Position numbers and translations under genes: made by a program. The notes beneath the pieces were generated by a model, which was not told the origin of the DNA, did no database searches, and saw only the letters and a program-made list of their open reading frames with translations. This document shows, piece after piece, positions 1 through 6,601 of a stretch of DNA of 9,652 nucleotides (positions are counted from its first letter, which is position 1; each line of letters begins with the position of its first letter). Location of the stretch: positions 7,855-17,506 of the forward strand of contig DKPL01000058.1 of assembly GCA_002471185.1 (NCBI GenBank), written 5' to 3'. This DNA comes from Bacteroides sp. UBA7335 (GTDB lineage Bacteria > Bacteroidota > Bacteroidia > Bacteroidales > Bacteroidaceae).

Positions 1-1
1 T

Positions 2-42
2 AAAGAGCCCTGTCGCAACCTGCGACAGGGCTCTTTTTTTTT
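2..42 (+). terminator. Intrinsic terminator hairpin, possible trp leader attenuator
   Basis: A perfect 16-bp stem (2-17 paired with 21-36, trinucleotide loop ACC) has a GC-rich core and ends in a run of nine T (34-42), the form of a rho-independent terminator. It ends 42 nt before trpB, and no TAnnTTTG promoter element lies between it and the start codon, so transcripts reaching trpB probably pass through it. That arrangement suits a transcription attenuator in the trp leader. Any leader peptide with Trp codons, and any competing antiterminator strand, would lie left of the window and cannot be seen. The simpler alternative is the terminator of an upstream gene. The terminator form is certain; the attenuator role is inferred. 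Confidence 0.85.
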
Positions 43-84
43 ATACTCAAAAAAATAATTAACTCAAATAATACAAGCTAACTA

Positions 85-1284
85 ATGAAAACTTATCAAG
101 TAGATTCAAACGGATATTACGGTGAATTTGGAGGTGCTTACATTCCCGAAATTCTTCACAAATGTGTTGAAGAGCTAAAGAATAATTATCTAAAAGTGCT
201 AAATGACGAAAGCTTCAAAAAGGAGTTCGACCTTTTGCTTCGTGATTATGTAGGTCGCCCTTCTCCACTCTATCTAGCCAATCGATTATCGGCAAAGTAT
301 GGTTGCAAAATATACCTAAAACGAGAAGATTTGAACCATACCGGTGCGCATAAAATAAACAATACCATCGGACAAATATTGTTGGCTCGACGCATGGGTA
401 AGACGCGAATTATTGCGGAAACCGGTGCAGGCCAACATGGGGTAGCTACGGCCACTGTATGCGCTTTGATGAATATGGAATGCATCGTATATATGGGAAA
501 AACAGATGTCGAACGCCAACACATCAATGTTGAAAAGATGAAAATGCTAGGAGCCACTGTAGTGCCTGTGACCTCGGGCAATATGACCTTGAAAGATGCA
601 ACCAATGAGGCGATACGCGATTGGTGTTGTCATCCTTCGGATACTTATTACATCATCGGTTCAACAGTTGGACCTCATCCTTACCCCGATATGGTAGCCC
701 GTTTGCAATCGGTGATTAGTGAAGAGATCAAAAAGCAACTCGCTGAAAAAGAGGGACGTGATTACCCCAACTATCTTATAGCATGTGTAGGAGGTGGTAG
801 TAATGCAGCAGGCACAATTTATCATTATTTAAATGAAGAACGTGTAAAGATAGTGCTTGCTGAAGCAGGCGGGAAAGGTATTGAAACAGGCATGACAGCG
901 GCAACCATCCAACTAGGGAAAATGGGAATCATACACGGTGCTTGTACCTTTGTGATGCAAGATGAAGATGGACAAATTGAAGAGCCTTACTCTATTTCGG
1001 CAGGGTTAGACTATCCGGGTATCGGACCGATGCATGCTCACCTAGCTAGCGAACATCGGGCTACGGTGATTGCCATAAATGATGATGAGGCAATTGCTGC
1101 TGCTTATGAATTGACCAAGCTAGAGGGCATCATCCCTGCACTGGAATCGGCACATGCATTAGGCGCTTTGGATAAAATCAACTTCAAAGCCGATGATGTT
1201 GTGGTACTTACAGTATCAGGACGAGGAGATAAAGACATAGAGACTTACTTGAATTATAGTCAAGAACAACCTATCAATAACTAA
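85..1284 (+). CDS. trpB: Tryptophan synthase beta chain
   Basis: This PLP enzyme condenses indole with L-serine to give L-tryptophan in the cytoplasm, working as an alpha2beta2 complex with TrpA, which feeds it indole through a tunnel. The 399-residue length is normal for the family. The N-terminus has the GEFGGAYIPE signature (13-22). The PLP-binding lysine is K90 in HTGAHKINN. The catalytic glutamate is E112 in AETGAGQHG. The cofactor phosphate loop is GGGSN (236-240), and SGRGDKD (378-384) carries the serine that contacts the PLP ring nitrogen. The ATG at 85 is the first in frame, puts the N-terminal signature at the usual distance, and has an A-rich leader without a clear Shine-Dalgarno, as is common in Bacteroidetes. 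It is the first gene of the operon and follows the hairpin at 2-42. Confidence 0.98.
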   Translation: MKTYQVDSNGYYGEFGGAYIPEILHKCVEELKNNYLKVLNDESFKKEFDLLLRDYVGRPSPLYLANRLSAKYGCKIYLKREDLNHTGAHKINNTIGQILLARRMGKTRIIAETGAGQHGVATATVCALMNMECIVYMGKTDVERQHINVEKMKMLGATVVPVTSGNMTLKDATNEAIRDWCCHPSDTYYIIGSTVGPHPYPDMVARLQSVISEEIKKQLAEKEGRDYPNYLIACVGGGSNAAGTIYHYLNEERVKIVLAEAGGKGIETGMTAATIQLGKMGIIHGACTFVMQDEDGQIEEPYSISAGLDYPGIGPMHAHLASEHRATVIAINDDEAIAAAYELTKLEGIIPALESAHALGALDKINFKADDVVVLTVSGRGDKDIETYLNYSQEQPINN

Positions 1285-1296
1285 TTCTAAATTAAG

Positions 1297-2703
1297 ATGA
1301 AAACTTTTTCTTACACCACCCATAGCAAGCAGATTTTAGGCGATTTGCATACTCCGGTAAGCATCTACTTAAAGGTGCGCGACATCTATCCACAGTCGGC
1401 CTTAATGGAGAGTTCAGACTATCATGCCGGTGAAAACTCATTGTCGTATATAGCACTTTGCCCACTGGCTAGTATCGGAGTAAACAACAATCAGGTAACA
1501 GCCACATTTCCTGATGGAACAACTGAGAAGAAACCGTTGGATAAAAACTATACGGTAAGCAAGGCCATCAATCAATTTATTGGTAGATTCAAGGTTGAGG
1601 GAGCAGACAAGAAAGTGTGTGGTTTGTATGGATACACCACATTCAATGCAGTGAAGTATTTTGAAAACATAGCCATCAAAGAGAGTCATGACAGCGAGAA
1701 TGATGCTCCGGACATCTTATATATCTTATACAAATATGTAATGGTGTTCAACCATTTTAAAAATGAGCTAACTTTAGTCGAAATGCTTGCCGATGGCGAA
1801 TCAAGCCATTTGTCAGAATTGGAGTCGACCATTGAGAATCGCAACTTTGCTTCTTACAACTTCAGTGTAAAGGGACCTGTGACAAGCACAATCACCGACG
1901 AGGAGCACAAGGCCAATGTTCGCAAAGGCATTGCTCACTGCCTACGTGGAGATGTTTTTCAAATTGTATTATCGCGTCGATTTATACAACCTTACGAGGG
2001 AGATGATTTTAAAGTGTACCGTGCACTTCGAAGCATTAACCCTTCGCCATATTTATTCTATTTTGATTTTGGTGGGTTCCGCATCTTTGGCTCTTCACCC
2101 GAGACTCACTGCAAAATAGAGAGCCGAACTGCCTATATCGACCCCATTGCCGGAACAACCAAAAGAACCGGCAACAGTGTGAAGGATAAAGAGTTGACAG
2201 AAACCTTACTGGCCGACCCCAAAGAGAACGCAGAGCACGTAATGCTGGTAGACTTGGCTCGTAATGATTTGAGTCGTAACTGTCACGATGTGCGTGTGGT
2301 GTTCTACAAAGAGCCTCAATATTATAGTCACGTGATTCACTTGGTTAGTCGGGTAAGCGGCATACTCAATGCCCAGGCCGATCCAACTCAAGCCTTTATA
2401 GACACTTTCCCGGCCGGGACTTTGAGTGGCGCTCCTAAAGTACGCGCCATGCAGCTTATCAGTGAAATAGAACCACACAATCGTGGTGCATACGGTGGGT
2501 GTATTGGTTTTATTGGCCTCAACGGCGATTTAAATCAAGCCATTACCATTCGTACCTTTGTGAGCCGCAACAACGAGTTATGGTTTCAAGCCGGCGGTGG
2601 CATTGTGGCACGAAGCGTAGAAGAAAATGAGCTGCAAGAGGTAAACAACAAACTGGGAGCGTTAAAGAAAGCCATTGATTTGGCGGTAACCCTAAAAAAC
2701 TAA
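1297..2703 (+). CDS. trpE: Anthranilate synthase component I
   Basis: It makes anthranilate from chorismate, using ammonia delivered by the glutaminase subunit TrpG, and is the committed step of the pathway. The 468 residues contain an N-terminal regulatory region with LMES (36-39), matching the LLES motif that binds feedback-inhibiting tryptophan in TrpE proteins. The chorismate-binding domain follows: NPSPYLFYF (248-256), GSSPE (265-269), PIAGTTKR (283-290), the Mg-binding glutamate E313 before MLVDLARND (316-324), FPAGTLSGAPK (371-381), GAYGG (398-401 region), GGGIV (433-437) and the C-terminal glutamate cluster ending at E448 near NNK. The feedback motif, and trpG directly downstream, favour TrpE over the related PabB and isochorismate synthases. 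Feedback inhibition by tryptophan is expected from the motif but not shown. Confidence 0.97.
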   Translation: MKTFSYTTHSKQILGDLHTPVSIYLKVRDIYPQSALMESSDYHAGENSLSYIALCPLASIGVNNNQVTATFPDGTTEKKPLDKNYTVSKAINQFIGRFKVEGADKKVCGLYGYTTFNAVKYFENIAIKESHDSENDAPDILYILYKYVMVFNHFKNELTLVEMLADGESSHLSELESTIENRNFASYNFSVKGPVTSTITDEEHKANVRKGIAHCLRGDVFQIVLSRRFIQPYEGDDFKVYRALRSINPSPYLFYFDFGGFRIFGSSPETHCKIESRTAYIDPIAGTTKRTGNSVKDKELTETLLADPKENAEHVMLVDLARNDLSRNCHDVRVVFYKEPQYYSHVIHLVSRVSGILNAQADPTQAFIDTFPAGTLSGAPKVRAMQLISEIEPHNRGAYGGCIGFIGLNGDLNQAITIRTFVSRNNELWFQAGGGIVARSVEENELQEVNNKLGALKKAIDLAVTLKN

Positions 2704-2708
2704 TCGTT

Positions 2709-3275
2709 ATGAAAATTCTATTATTAGATAATTACGACTCATTCACCTACAATCTGCTACATATAGTAAAAGAATTGGGAGCAACAGAGGTAGAAGTTAT
2801 TAGAAACGATCAAATCGATTTGGATGAGGTGAATAGGTTTGATAAAATAATACTCTCTCCCGGACCGGGCATCCCTTCAGAAGCGGGCTTATTGTTACCA
2901 ATTATCAAACGGTATGCTTCTTCTAAACCCATTTTAGGCGTTTGTTTGGGTCATCAAGCCATTGGAGAAGCATTTGGAGGAACACTCGAAAACTTAACTG
3001 AGGTGTATCATGGCATTCAATCGCCCATCGGCATCCTAGGCGATAAACCACTGTTCGATGGATTAGGGAAACAGATATTAGTGGGGCGCTACCACTCGTG
3101 GGTAGTGAGTAAAAACAACTTTCCTGCCGCACTCGAAATTACAGCCGAAAGTGAAGAAGGACAAATTATGGCTCTTCGTCATAAGGCATACAACGTACAT
3201 GGCATTCAGTTTCATCCCGAATCGGTATTAACTCCACAGGGAAAAACCATTATTCAAAACTTTCTAAACTTATAA
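2709..3275 (+). CDS. trpG: Anthranilate synthase component II (glutamine amidotransferase)
   Basis: A class I glutamine amidotransferase that hydrolyses glutamine and channels ammonia to TrpE. The 188-residue length is that of a stand-alone TrpG/PabA domain. Visible motifs are DNYDSFTYN (7-15), the oxyanion loop SPGPG (50-54), the nucleophile C79 in GVCLGHQAIGE, HG (101-102), RYHS (127-130) and the catalytic His-Glu pair H169 and E171 in FHPES. The full Cys-His-Glu triad is present. It begins 5 nt after trpE, which suits coupled translation of two subunits needed in equal amounts. Enzymes of this type sometimes also serve PabB in folate synthesis; the sequence cannot decide whether this one does. 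There is no fusion to trpD, in contrast to enteric bacteria. Confidence 0.97.
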   Translation: MKILLLDNYDSFTYNLLHIVKELGATEVEVIRNDQIDLDEVNRFDKIILSPGPGIPSEAGLLLPIIKRYASSKPILGVCLGHQAIGEAFGGTLENLTEVYHGIQSPIGILGDKPLFDGLGKQILVGRYHSWVVSKNNFPAALEITAESEEGQIMALRHKAYNVHGIQFHPESVLTPQGKTIIQNFLNL

Positions 3276-3279
3276 GATC

Positions 3280-4275
3280 ATGAAACAAATATTATACAAG
3301 CTTTTTGAACATCAATATTTAGGACGTGACGAAGCACAAATCATTTTGCAAAACATTGCTCAAGGCAAATATACCGATGCACAGGTAGCCTCACTCATCA
3401 CTGTATTCTTAATGAGAAGTATTTCAGTTGAAGAGCTATGTGGTTTTAGAGATGCTTTACTAGAAATGCGCATGCCGGTTGACTTGAGCGAGTATCGTCC
3501 CATAGATATTGTTGGGACAGGTGGCGATGGAAAAAACACATTCAACATCTCGACAGCAGCCTGTTTCGTTGTTGCCGGGGCAGGATTTCCGGTAGCCAAA
3601 CATGGCAATTATGGAGCCACTTCCATCAGTGGAGCCAGTAATGTAATGGAGCAACAAGGAGTAAAATTCACTACCGACAATGATAAACTGAAACGCTCTA
3701 TCGAAACTTGCAATATGGCTTACCTTCATGCACCTTTATTTAATCCCGCCTTAAAAGCTGTAGCACCTATTCGCAAAGCATTGGGAGTACGCACTTTCTT
3801 CAACATGTTAGGTCCATTGGTCAATCCGGCTCTACCCACCTATCAACTGCTAGGAGTTTATAGTTTACCTTTACTAAGACTCTATAACTATACGTTTCAA
3901 GAGACTAACACTCGTTTTGCCGTAGTGCATAGTTTAGATGGTTACGATGAAATATCATTGACCACCGAGTTTAAGGTTGCAACTTCGGAACATGAAAAAA
4001 TCTACACTCCCGAGAGCTTGGGCTTTGAAAGATGCAGTGAAAAAGCACTCGAAGGAGGGGCTACCATAAAAGATGCTACCCAGGTATTTATTGACGTTTT
4101 GAAAAATAAGGCTACACCTGCACAAACGAACACCGTTATTATCAATGCCGCATTTGCCATTCGCACTATATGTCCCAACAAAGAGATAGAAGAGTGTATA
4201 GCGATATCGAGAGAATCACTAGAAAGTGGCAAAGCTTACTCCACATTAAGCAAGTTTATAGAACTAAATAGTTGA
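3280..4275 (+). CDS. trpD: Anthranilate phosphoribosyltransferase
   Basis: It transfers the phosphoribosyl group of PRPP to anthranilate, giving N-(5-phosphoribosyl)anthranilate. The 331 residues have a short helical N-terminal domain followed by the PRPP-binding signature GTGGDGKNTFNIST (79-92). The anthranilate and phosphate loop KHGNYGATS (107-115) comes next, then SGASNVME (117-124), the region around R165 in APIRKALGVRTFFNMLGPLVNP (the conserved arginine contacts anthranilate), and DGYDEIS (220-226), equivalent to the Mg-binding DGxDE. The usual Arg after KHGN is Tyr here; I believe this is a lineage variant rather than damage, because all surrounding residues are intact. It starts 4 nt after trpG, and its stop codon overlaps the trpC start. 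Confidence 0.97.
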   Translation: MKQILYKLFEHQYLGRDEAQIILQNIAQGKYTDAQVASLITVFLMRSISVEELCGFRDALLEMRMPVDLSEYRPIDIVGTGGDGKNTFNISTAACFVVAGAGFPVAKHGNYGATSISGASNVMEQQGVKFTTDNDKLKRSIETCNMAYLHAPLFNPALKAVAPIRKALGVRTFFNMLGPLVNPALPTYQLLGVYSLPLLRLYNYTFQETNTRFAVVHSLDGYDEISLTTEFKVATSEHEKIYTPESLGFERCSEKALEGGATIKDATQVFIDVLKNKATPAQTNTVIINAAFAIRTICPNKEIEECIAISRESLESGKAYSTLSKFIELNS

Positions 4276-5063
4276 TGAAAATGAAGAAAGATATACTATC
4301 AGAAATAATAGCCAATAAGCGATTTGAGATTGATTTTCAAAAACAATCCATCTCATTGGAGCAGCTGCAAGAGAGTGTAGATTTAACCTTGCCAACTCGT
4401 TCTATGAAGCAGGCGTTATCAAACTCAACCACAGGCATTATTGCAGAGTTCAAGCGTCGTTCACCATCAAAAGGATGGATCAATGAATCGGCGGCTCCCG
4501 AAGTAGTAATACCACAATACGAAAAAGCAGGTGCATCAGCATTATCGATATTGACAGACGAAAAGTTTTTTGGAGGTACTATGCGCGACATTCGCACAGC
4601 ACGCCCATTAACCCATCTACCAATTATCCGTAAAGACTTCATCGTAGATTCGTATCAGCTATATCAAGCAAGAATAATCGGTGCAGATGCTGTATTACTG
4701 ATAGCGGCAGCACTGGAAGTAAACAAGTGTAGGGAGTTGGCAGCCCAAGCACACGAGTTAGGACTAGAGGTTTTATTAGAAATTCATCACGAAGAAGAAT
4801 TAAAGTATATCAATAAAGATATAGACATGGTAGGGGTTAATAACCGAAACTTAGGAACCTTTCATACTGATACAGCCAACTCATTCCGACTAGCCGAGTT
4901 ATTGCCCGAAGACAAAGTTTTAGTCTCAGAAAGCGGTATATCACAACCCGAGACTGTTCAGAAACTACGACTGGCAGGCTTTAGTGGTTTTTTAATGGGT
5001 GAAACTTTTATGAAGAATGAAAATCCGGGAAATGCATTAAAAGAGTTTATAACCTCGCTATAA
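4275..5063 (+). CDS. trpC: Indole-3-glycerol phosphate synthase
   Basis: It closes the indole ring, converting CdRP to indole-3-glycerol phosphate. It is a single (beta-alpha)8 barrel of 262 residues, normal for a monofunctional enzyme. Motifs in order: AEFKRRSPSKG (57-67) with the catalytic lysine, SILTD (91-95), RKDFI (119-123) with the general-acid lysine K120, LLEIH with glutamate E169, GVNNRNL (187-193) and the phosphate-binding SESGI (218-222). I chose ATG at 4275, which overlaps the trpD stop codon as TGATG, a usual arrangement for translational coupling. An in-frame TTG one codon upstream (4272) and an ATG at 4281 are less likely alternatives; all give nearly the same protein. TrpF is a separate gene downstream. 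Confidence 0.95.
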   Translation: MKMKKDILSEIIANKRFEIDFQKQSISLEQLQESVDLTLPTRSMKQALSNSTTGIIAEFKRRSPSKGWINESAAPEVVIPQYEKAGASALSILTDEKFFGGTMRDIRTARPLTHLPIIRKDFIVDSYQLYQARIIGADAVLLIAAALEVNKCRELAAQAHELGLEVLLEIHHEEELKYINKDIDMVGVNNRNLGTFHTDTANSFRLAELLPEDKVLVSESGISQPETVQKLRLAGFSGFLMGETFMKNENPGNALKEFITSL

Positions 5064-5074
5064 CAGATAAGGAT

Positions 5075-5698
5075 ATGGTAAACAACAAGATTATAAAAGT
5101 GTGCGGCATGAGAAATGCCAATAACATACAACAAGTAGAAGCACTACCTGTGGATATGATCGGATTTATCTTCTATAATAAATCTCCGCGTTTTGTATAT
5201 GAGATGCCAGATTATATGCCCAAACAGACACGTCGCGTAGGAGTTTTTGTCAATGAAGATAAAGCAACCATAGAGATGTATGTAGATCGATTTGGTCTTC
5301 ATTTTGTACAGTTACATGGCAACGAATCACCCGAATATTGCCAATCGTTACAAAATAGCGGTTTGAAAATCATCAAAGCCTTCTCGATAGCTGACGCAAG
5401 AGACTTGAGGCACACCGAGAAATATCAAAACTCTTGTAGTTTATTCTTATTTGATACCAAATGCGAGCAATATGGAGGCTCTGGCAACCAGTTTGACTGG
5501 AGTGTTCTGGATGCATACACTGGTAAAAAACCTTTTTTGCTAAGTGGCGGAATAAACTCTTATAGTGCCAGAGCATTAAAAGAGCTAAATCACCCCTATC
5601 TAGCCGGCTTCGACTTAAACAGTCGTTTTGAAACAAAGCCTGCAGAGAAAGACATTTCTCGACTTCAGAATTTTCTAAATGAATTGAACGATAAATAA
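5075..5698 (+). CDS. trpF: Phosphoribosylanthranilate isomerase
   Basis: It catalyses the Amadori rearrangement of phosphoribosylanthranilate to CdRP, the substrate of TrpC. It is a 207-residue (beta-alpha)8 barrel, the usual length. The general base is C10 in KVCGMR, and the general acid is D127 in LFDTK. Other family elements are GFIFYNKSPRF (30-40), VGVFVN (55-60), VQLHGNE (78-84), GGSG (134-137), LSGGI (156-160) and a phosphate-binding end, DLNSRFE (180-186). Most bacteria have DVSSGVE at that last motif; the form here keeps the first Asp, a Ser and the Glu, and I take it as a Bacteroidetes variant. The gene lies 11 nt after trpC and 10 nt before trpA. Confidence 0.95.
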   Translation: MVNNKIIKVCGMRNANNIQQVEALPVDMIGFIFYNKSPRFVYEMPDYMPKQTRRVGVFVNEDKATIEMYVDRFGLHFVQLHGNESPEYCQSLQNSGLKIIKAFSIADARDLRHTEKYQNSCSLFLFDTKCEQYGGSGNQFDWSVLDAYTGKKPFLLSGGINSYSARALKELNHPYLAGFDLNSRFETKPAEKDISRLQNFLNELNDK

Positions 5699-5708
5699 AT
5701 ACAGAACC

Positions 5709-6479
5709 ATGAATAGAATAAATCAACTTTTCGAAAGCAATAAGAAAAATCTATTATCAATCTATTTTTGTGCCGGTAGCCCCACGCTAAACGATACAGT
5801 AAAGGTCATCGAAACACTCGAGAAAAATGGAGTAGACATGATTGAGATTGGGATACCTTTTAGTGACCCAATGGCAGATGGAGTAGTGATACAAGAGGCA
5901 GCAACACAAGCACTTCGCAACGGCATGTCGTTAAAGCTACTTTTTAACCAACTTACAGACATTCGCCAAAAGGTATCTATTCCATTATTGTTAATGGGCT
6001 ACCTAAACCCAATCATGCAGTTTGGGTTTGAGAACTTTTGCAAAACCTGTAAGGCATGTGGTATTGATGGTGTCATTATCCCCGACCTACCGTTTAAAGA
6101 CTATCAAGAGAAGTATAAAGCCATAGCTCAAGCCAATCAGGTAAATATTATAATGTTGATCACTCCCGAAACCAGCGAAGAGCGAATTAGAGAGATTGAT
6201 GAAAATACTGATGGATTTATTTATATGGTTTCGTCGGCTGCAACAACCGGAGCCCAAAGCGACTTCAATCAGCAAAAGCTAGATTATTTTAAAAGAATAA
6301 ACGATATGAAATTGCGCAATCCTAGAATGGTAGGGTTCGGGATATCTAATCAAGCCACTTTTCAGTCGGCCTGCGACTATGCTCGAGGAGGCATAATAGG
6401 TAGCAGTTTTGTGAAGCTATTAAATGAAGAAAAAGAGCCGGAGAAAGCCATCAAACGGTTATTAAAAGCCATCAAATAG
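5709..6479 (+). CDS. trpA: Tryptophan synthase alpha chain
   Basis: It cleaves indole-3-glycerol phosphate to indole and glyceraldehyde-3-phosphate; indole passes through a tunnel to TrpB. The 256 residues form a (beta-alpha)8 barrel of slightly short but normal length. The two catalytic acids are E46 and D57 in EIGIPFSDPMADG, matching E49 and D60 of E. coli TrpA. MGYLNP (96-101), PDLPF (125-129), the mobile loop 6 region SSAATTGAQ (175-183), GFGIS (209-213) and GSSFVK (231-236) are also present. It is the last gene of the operon; after its TAG stop the coding direction continues only after about 120 nt, beyond an inverted repeat and a new promoter. The protein contains no Trp at all. Confidence 0.97.
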   Translation: MNRINQLFESNKKNLLSIYFCAGSPTLNDTVKVIETLEKNGVDMIEIGIPFSDPMADGVVIQEAATQALRNGMSLKLLFNQLTDIRQKVSIPLLLMGYLNPIMQFGFENFCKTCKACGIDGVIIPDLPFKDYQEKYKAIAQANQVNIIMLITPETSEERIREIDENTDGFIYMVSSAATTGAQSDFNQQKLDYFKRINDMKLRNPRMVGFGISNQATFQSACDYARGGIIGSSFVKLLNEEKEPEKAIKRLLKAIK

Positions 6480-6485
6480 TAATAG

Positions 6486-6549
6486 ATTACAAATGGCAAA
6501 GCAGCCACTACGCATTTTTACCATAAATAGGCCATTTGCCATTTGTAAT
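6486..6549. repeat. 15-bp perfect inverted repeat between trpA and ansA
   Basis: The arm at 6486-6500 (ATTACAAATGGCAAA) is the exact reverse complement of the arm at 6535-6549, with a 34-nt spacer. It begins 6 nt after the trpA stop codon. In RNA it would form a long hairpin with a large loop. No T run follows the right arm, so it is not a standard intrinsic terminator, although it could slow or protect the end of the trp transcript. The right arm contains the TTTG proposed as the -33 element of the ansA promoter (6542-6545). It could be a 3'-end stabilising hairpin, a dispersed palindromic repeat or an operator; the sequence alone does not decide. Confidence 0.85.
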
Positions 6550-6573
6550 TGGTTTCAATAATATATACCTTTG
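6542..6573 (+). promoter_or_regulatory. Bacteroides-type promoter for ansA
   Basis: TTTG at 6542-6545 and TACCTTTG at 6566-6573 match the Bacteroides sigma consensus (TTTG at -33, TAnnTTTG at -7), with a 20-nt spacer, inside the accepted 19-21 range. Transcription should begin around 6578-6581, leaving a leader of roughly 20 nt before the ATG at 6602. This makes ansA separately transcribed from the trp operon and rules out the in-frame TTG at 6536, which lies upstream of the predicted transcript start. The -33 element lies inside the right arm of the inverted repeat, so a protein bound there could block transcription. Confidence 0.8.
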
Positions 6574-6601
6574 CACCATAATTACAAGCAGAGCCACAAA
6601 T

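Larger units (their letters stand above)
85..6479 (+). other. Complete tryptophan biosynthesis operon trpBEGDCFA
   Basis: Seven consecutive + strand genes cover every step from chorismate to L-tryptophan. Spacings are 12 nt (B-E), 5 nt (E-G), 4 nt (G-D), a 1-nt overlap (D-C), 11 nt (C-F) and 10 nt (F-A), so a single transcript is the natural reading. No internal promoter of the Bacteroides type was seen in the gaps. TrpE and TrpG are separate proteins, and so are TrpC and TrpF, unlike the E. coli fusions. trpB lies first and trpA last, so the two subunits of tryptophan synthase are coded at opposite ends of the operon. The operon promoter must lie left of the window. The seven proteins together contain only five Trp residues. 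Confidence 0.95.

Noticed and set aside
270..605. Minus-strand open frame inside trpB
   Set aside because: It is a shadow of the conserved trpB coding sequence, with no family motif, promoter or separate context.
1916..2119. Second-frame + strand open frame inside trpE
   Set aside because: It overlaps the chorismate-binding core of TrpE and shows no recognisable protein features.
5373..5726. Minus-strand open frame of 117 codons across trpF and the trpA start
   Set aside because: It lies opposite conserved trpF motifs, is arginine- and serine-rich as antisense frames often are, and has no recognisable domain.
6486..6573. Phase-variable invertible promoter between trpA and ansA
   Set aside because: Invertible promoters of Bacteroides lie between the inverted repeats. 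Here the -7 element is outside the repeat and the -33 element is in the arm itself, so inversion would not switch the promoter off. No recombinase gene is seen.
6480..6601. Small gene or riboswitch between trpA and ansA
   Set aside because: The space is filled by the inverted repeat, the promoter and a short leader; no start-stop frame or known RNA fold fits.
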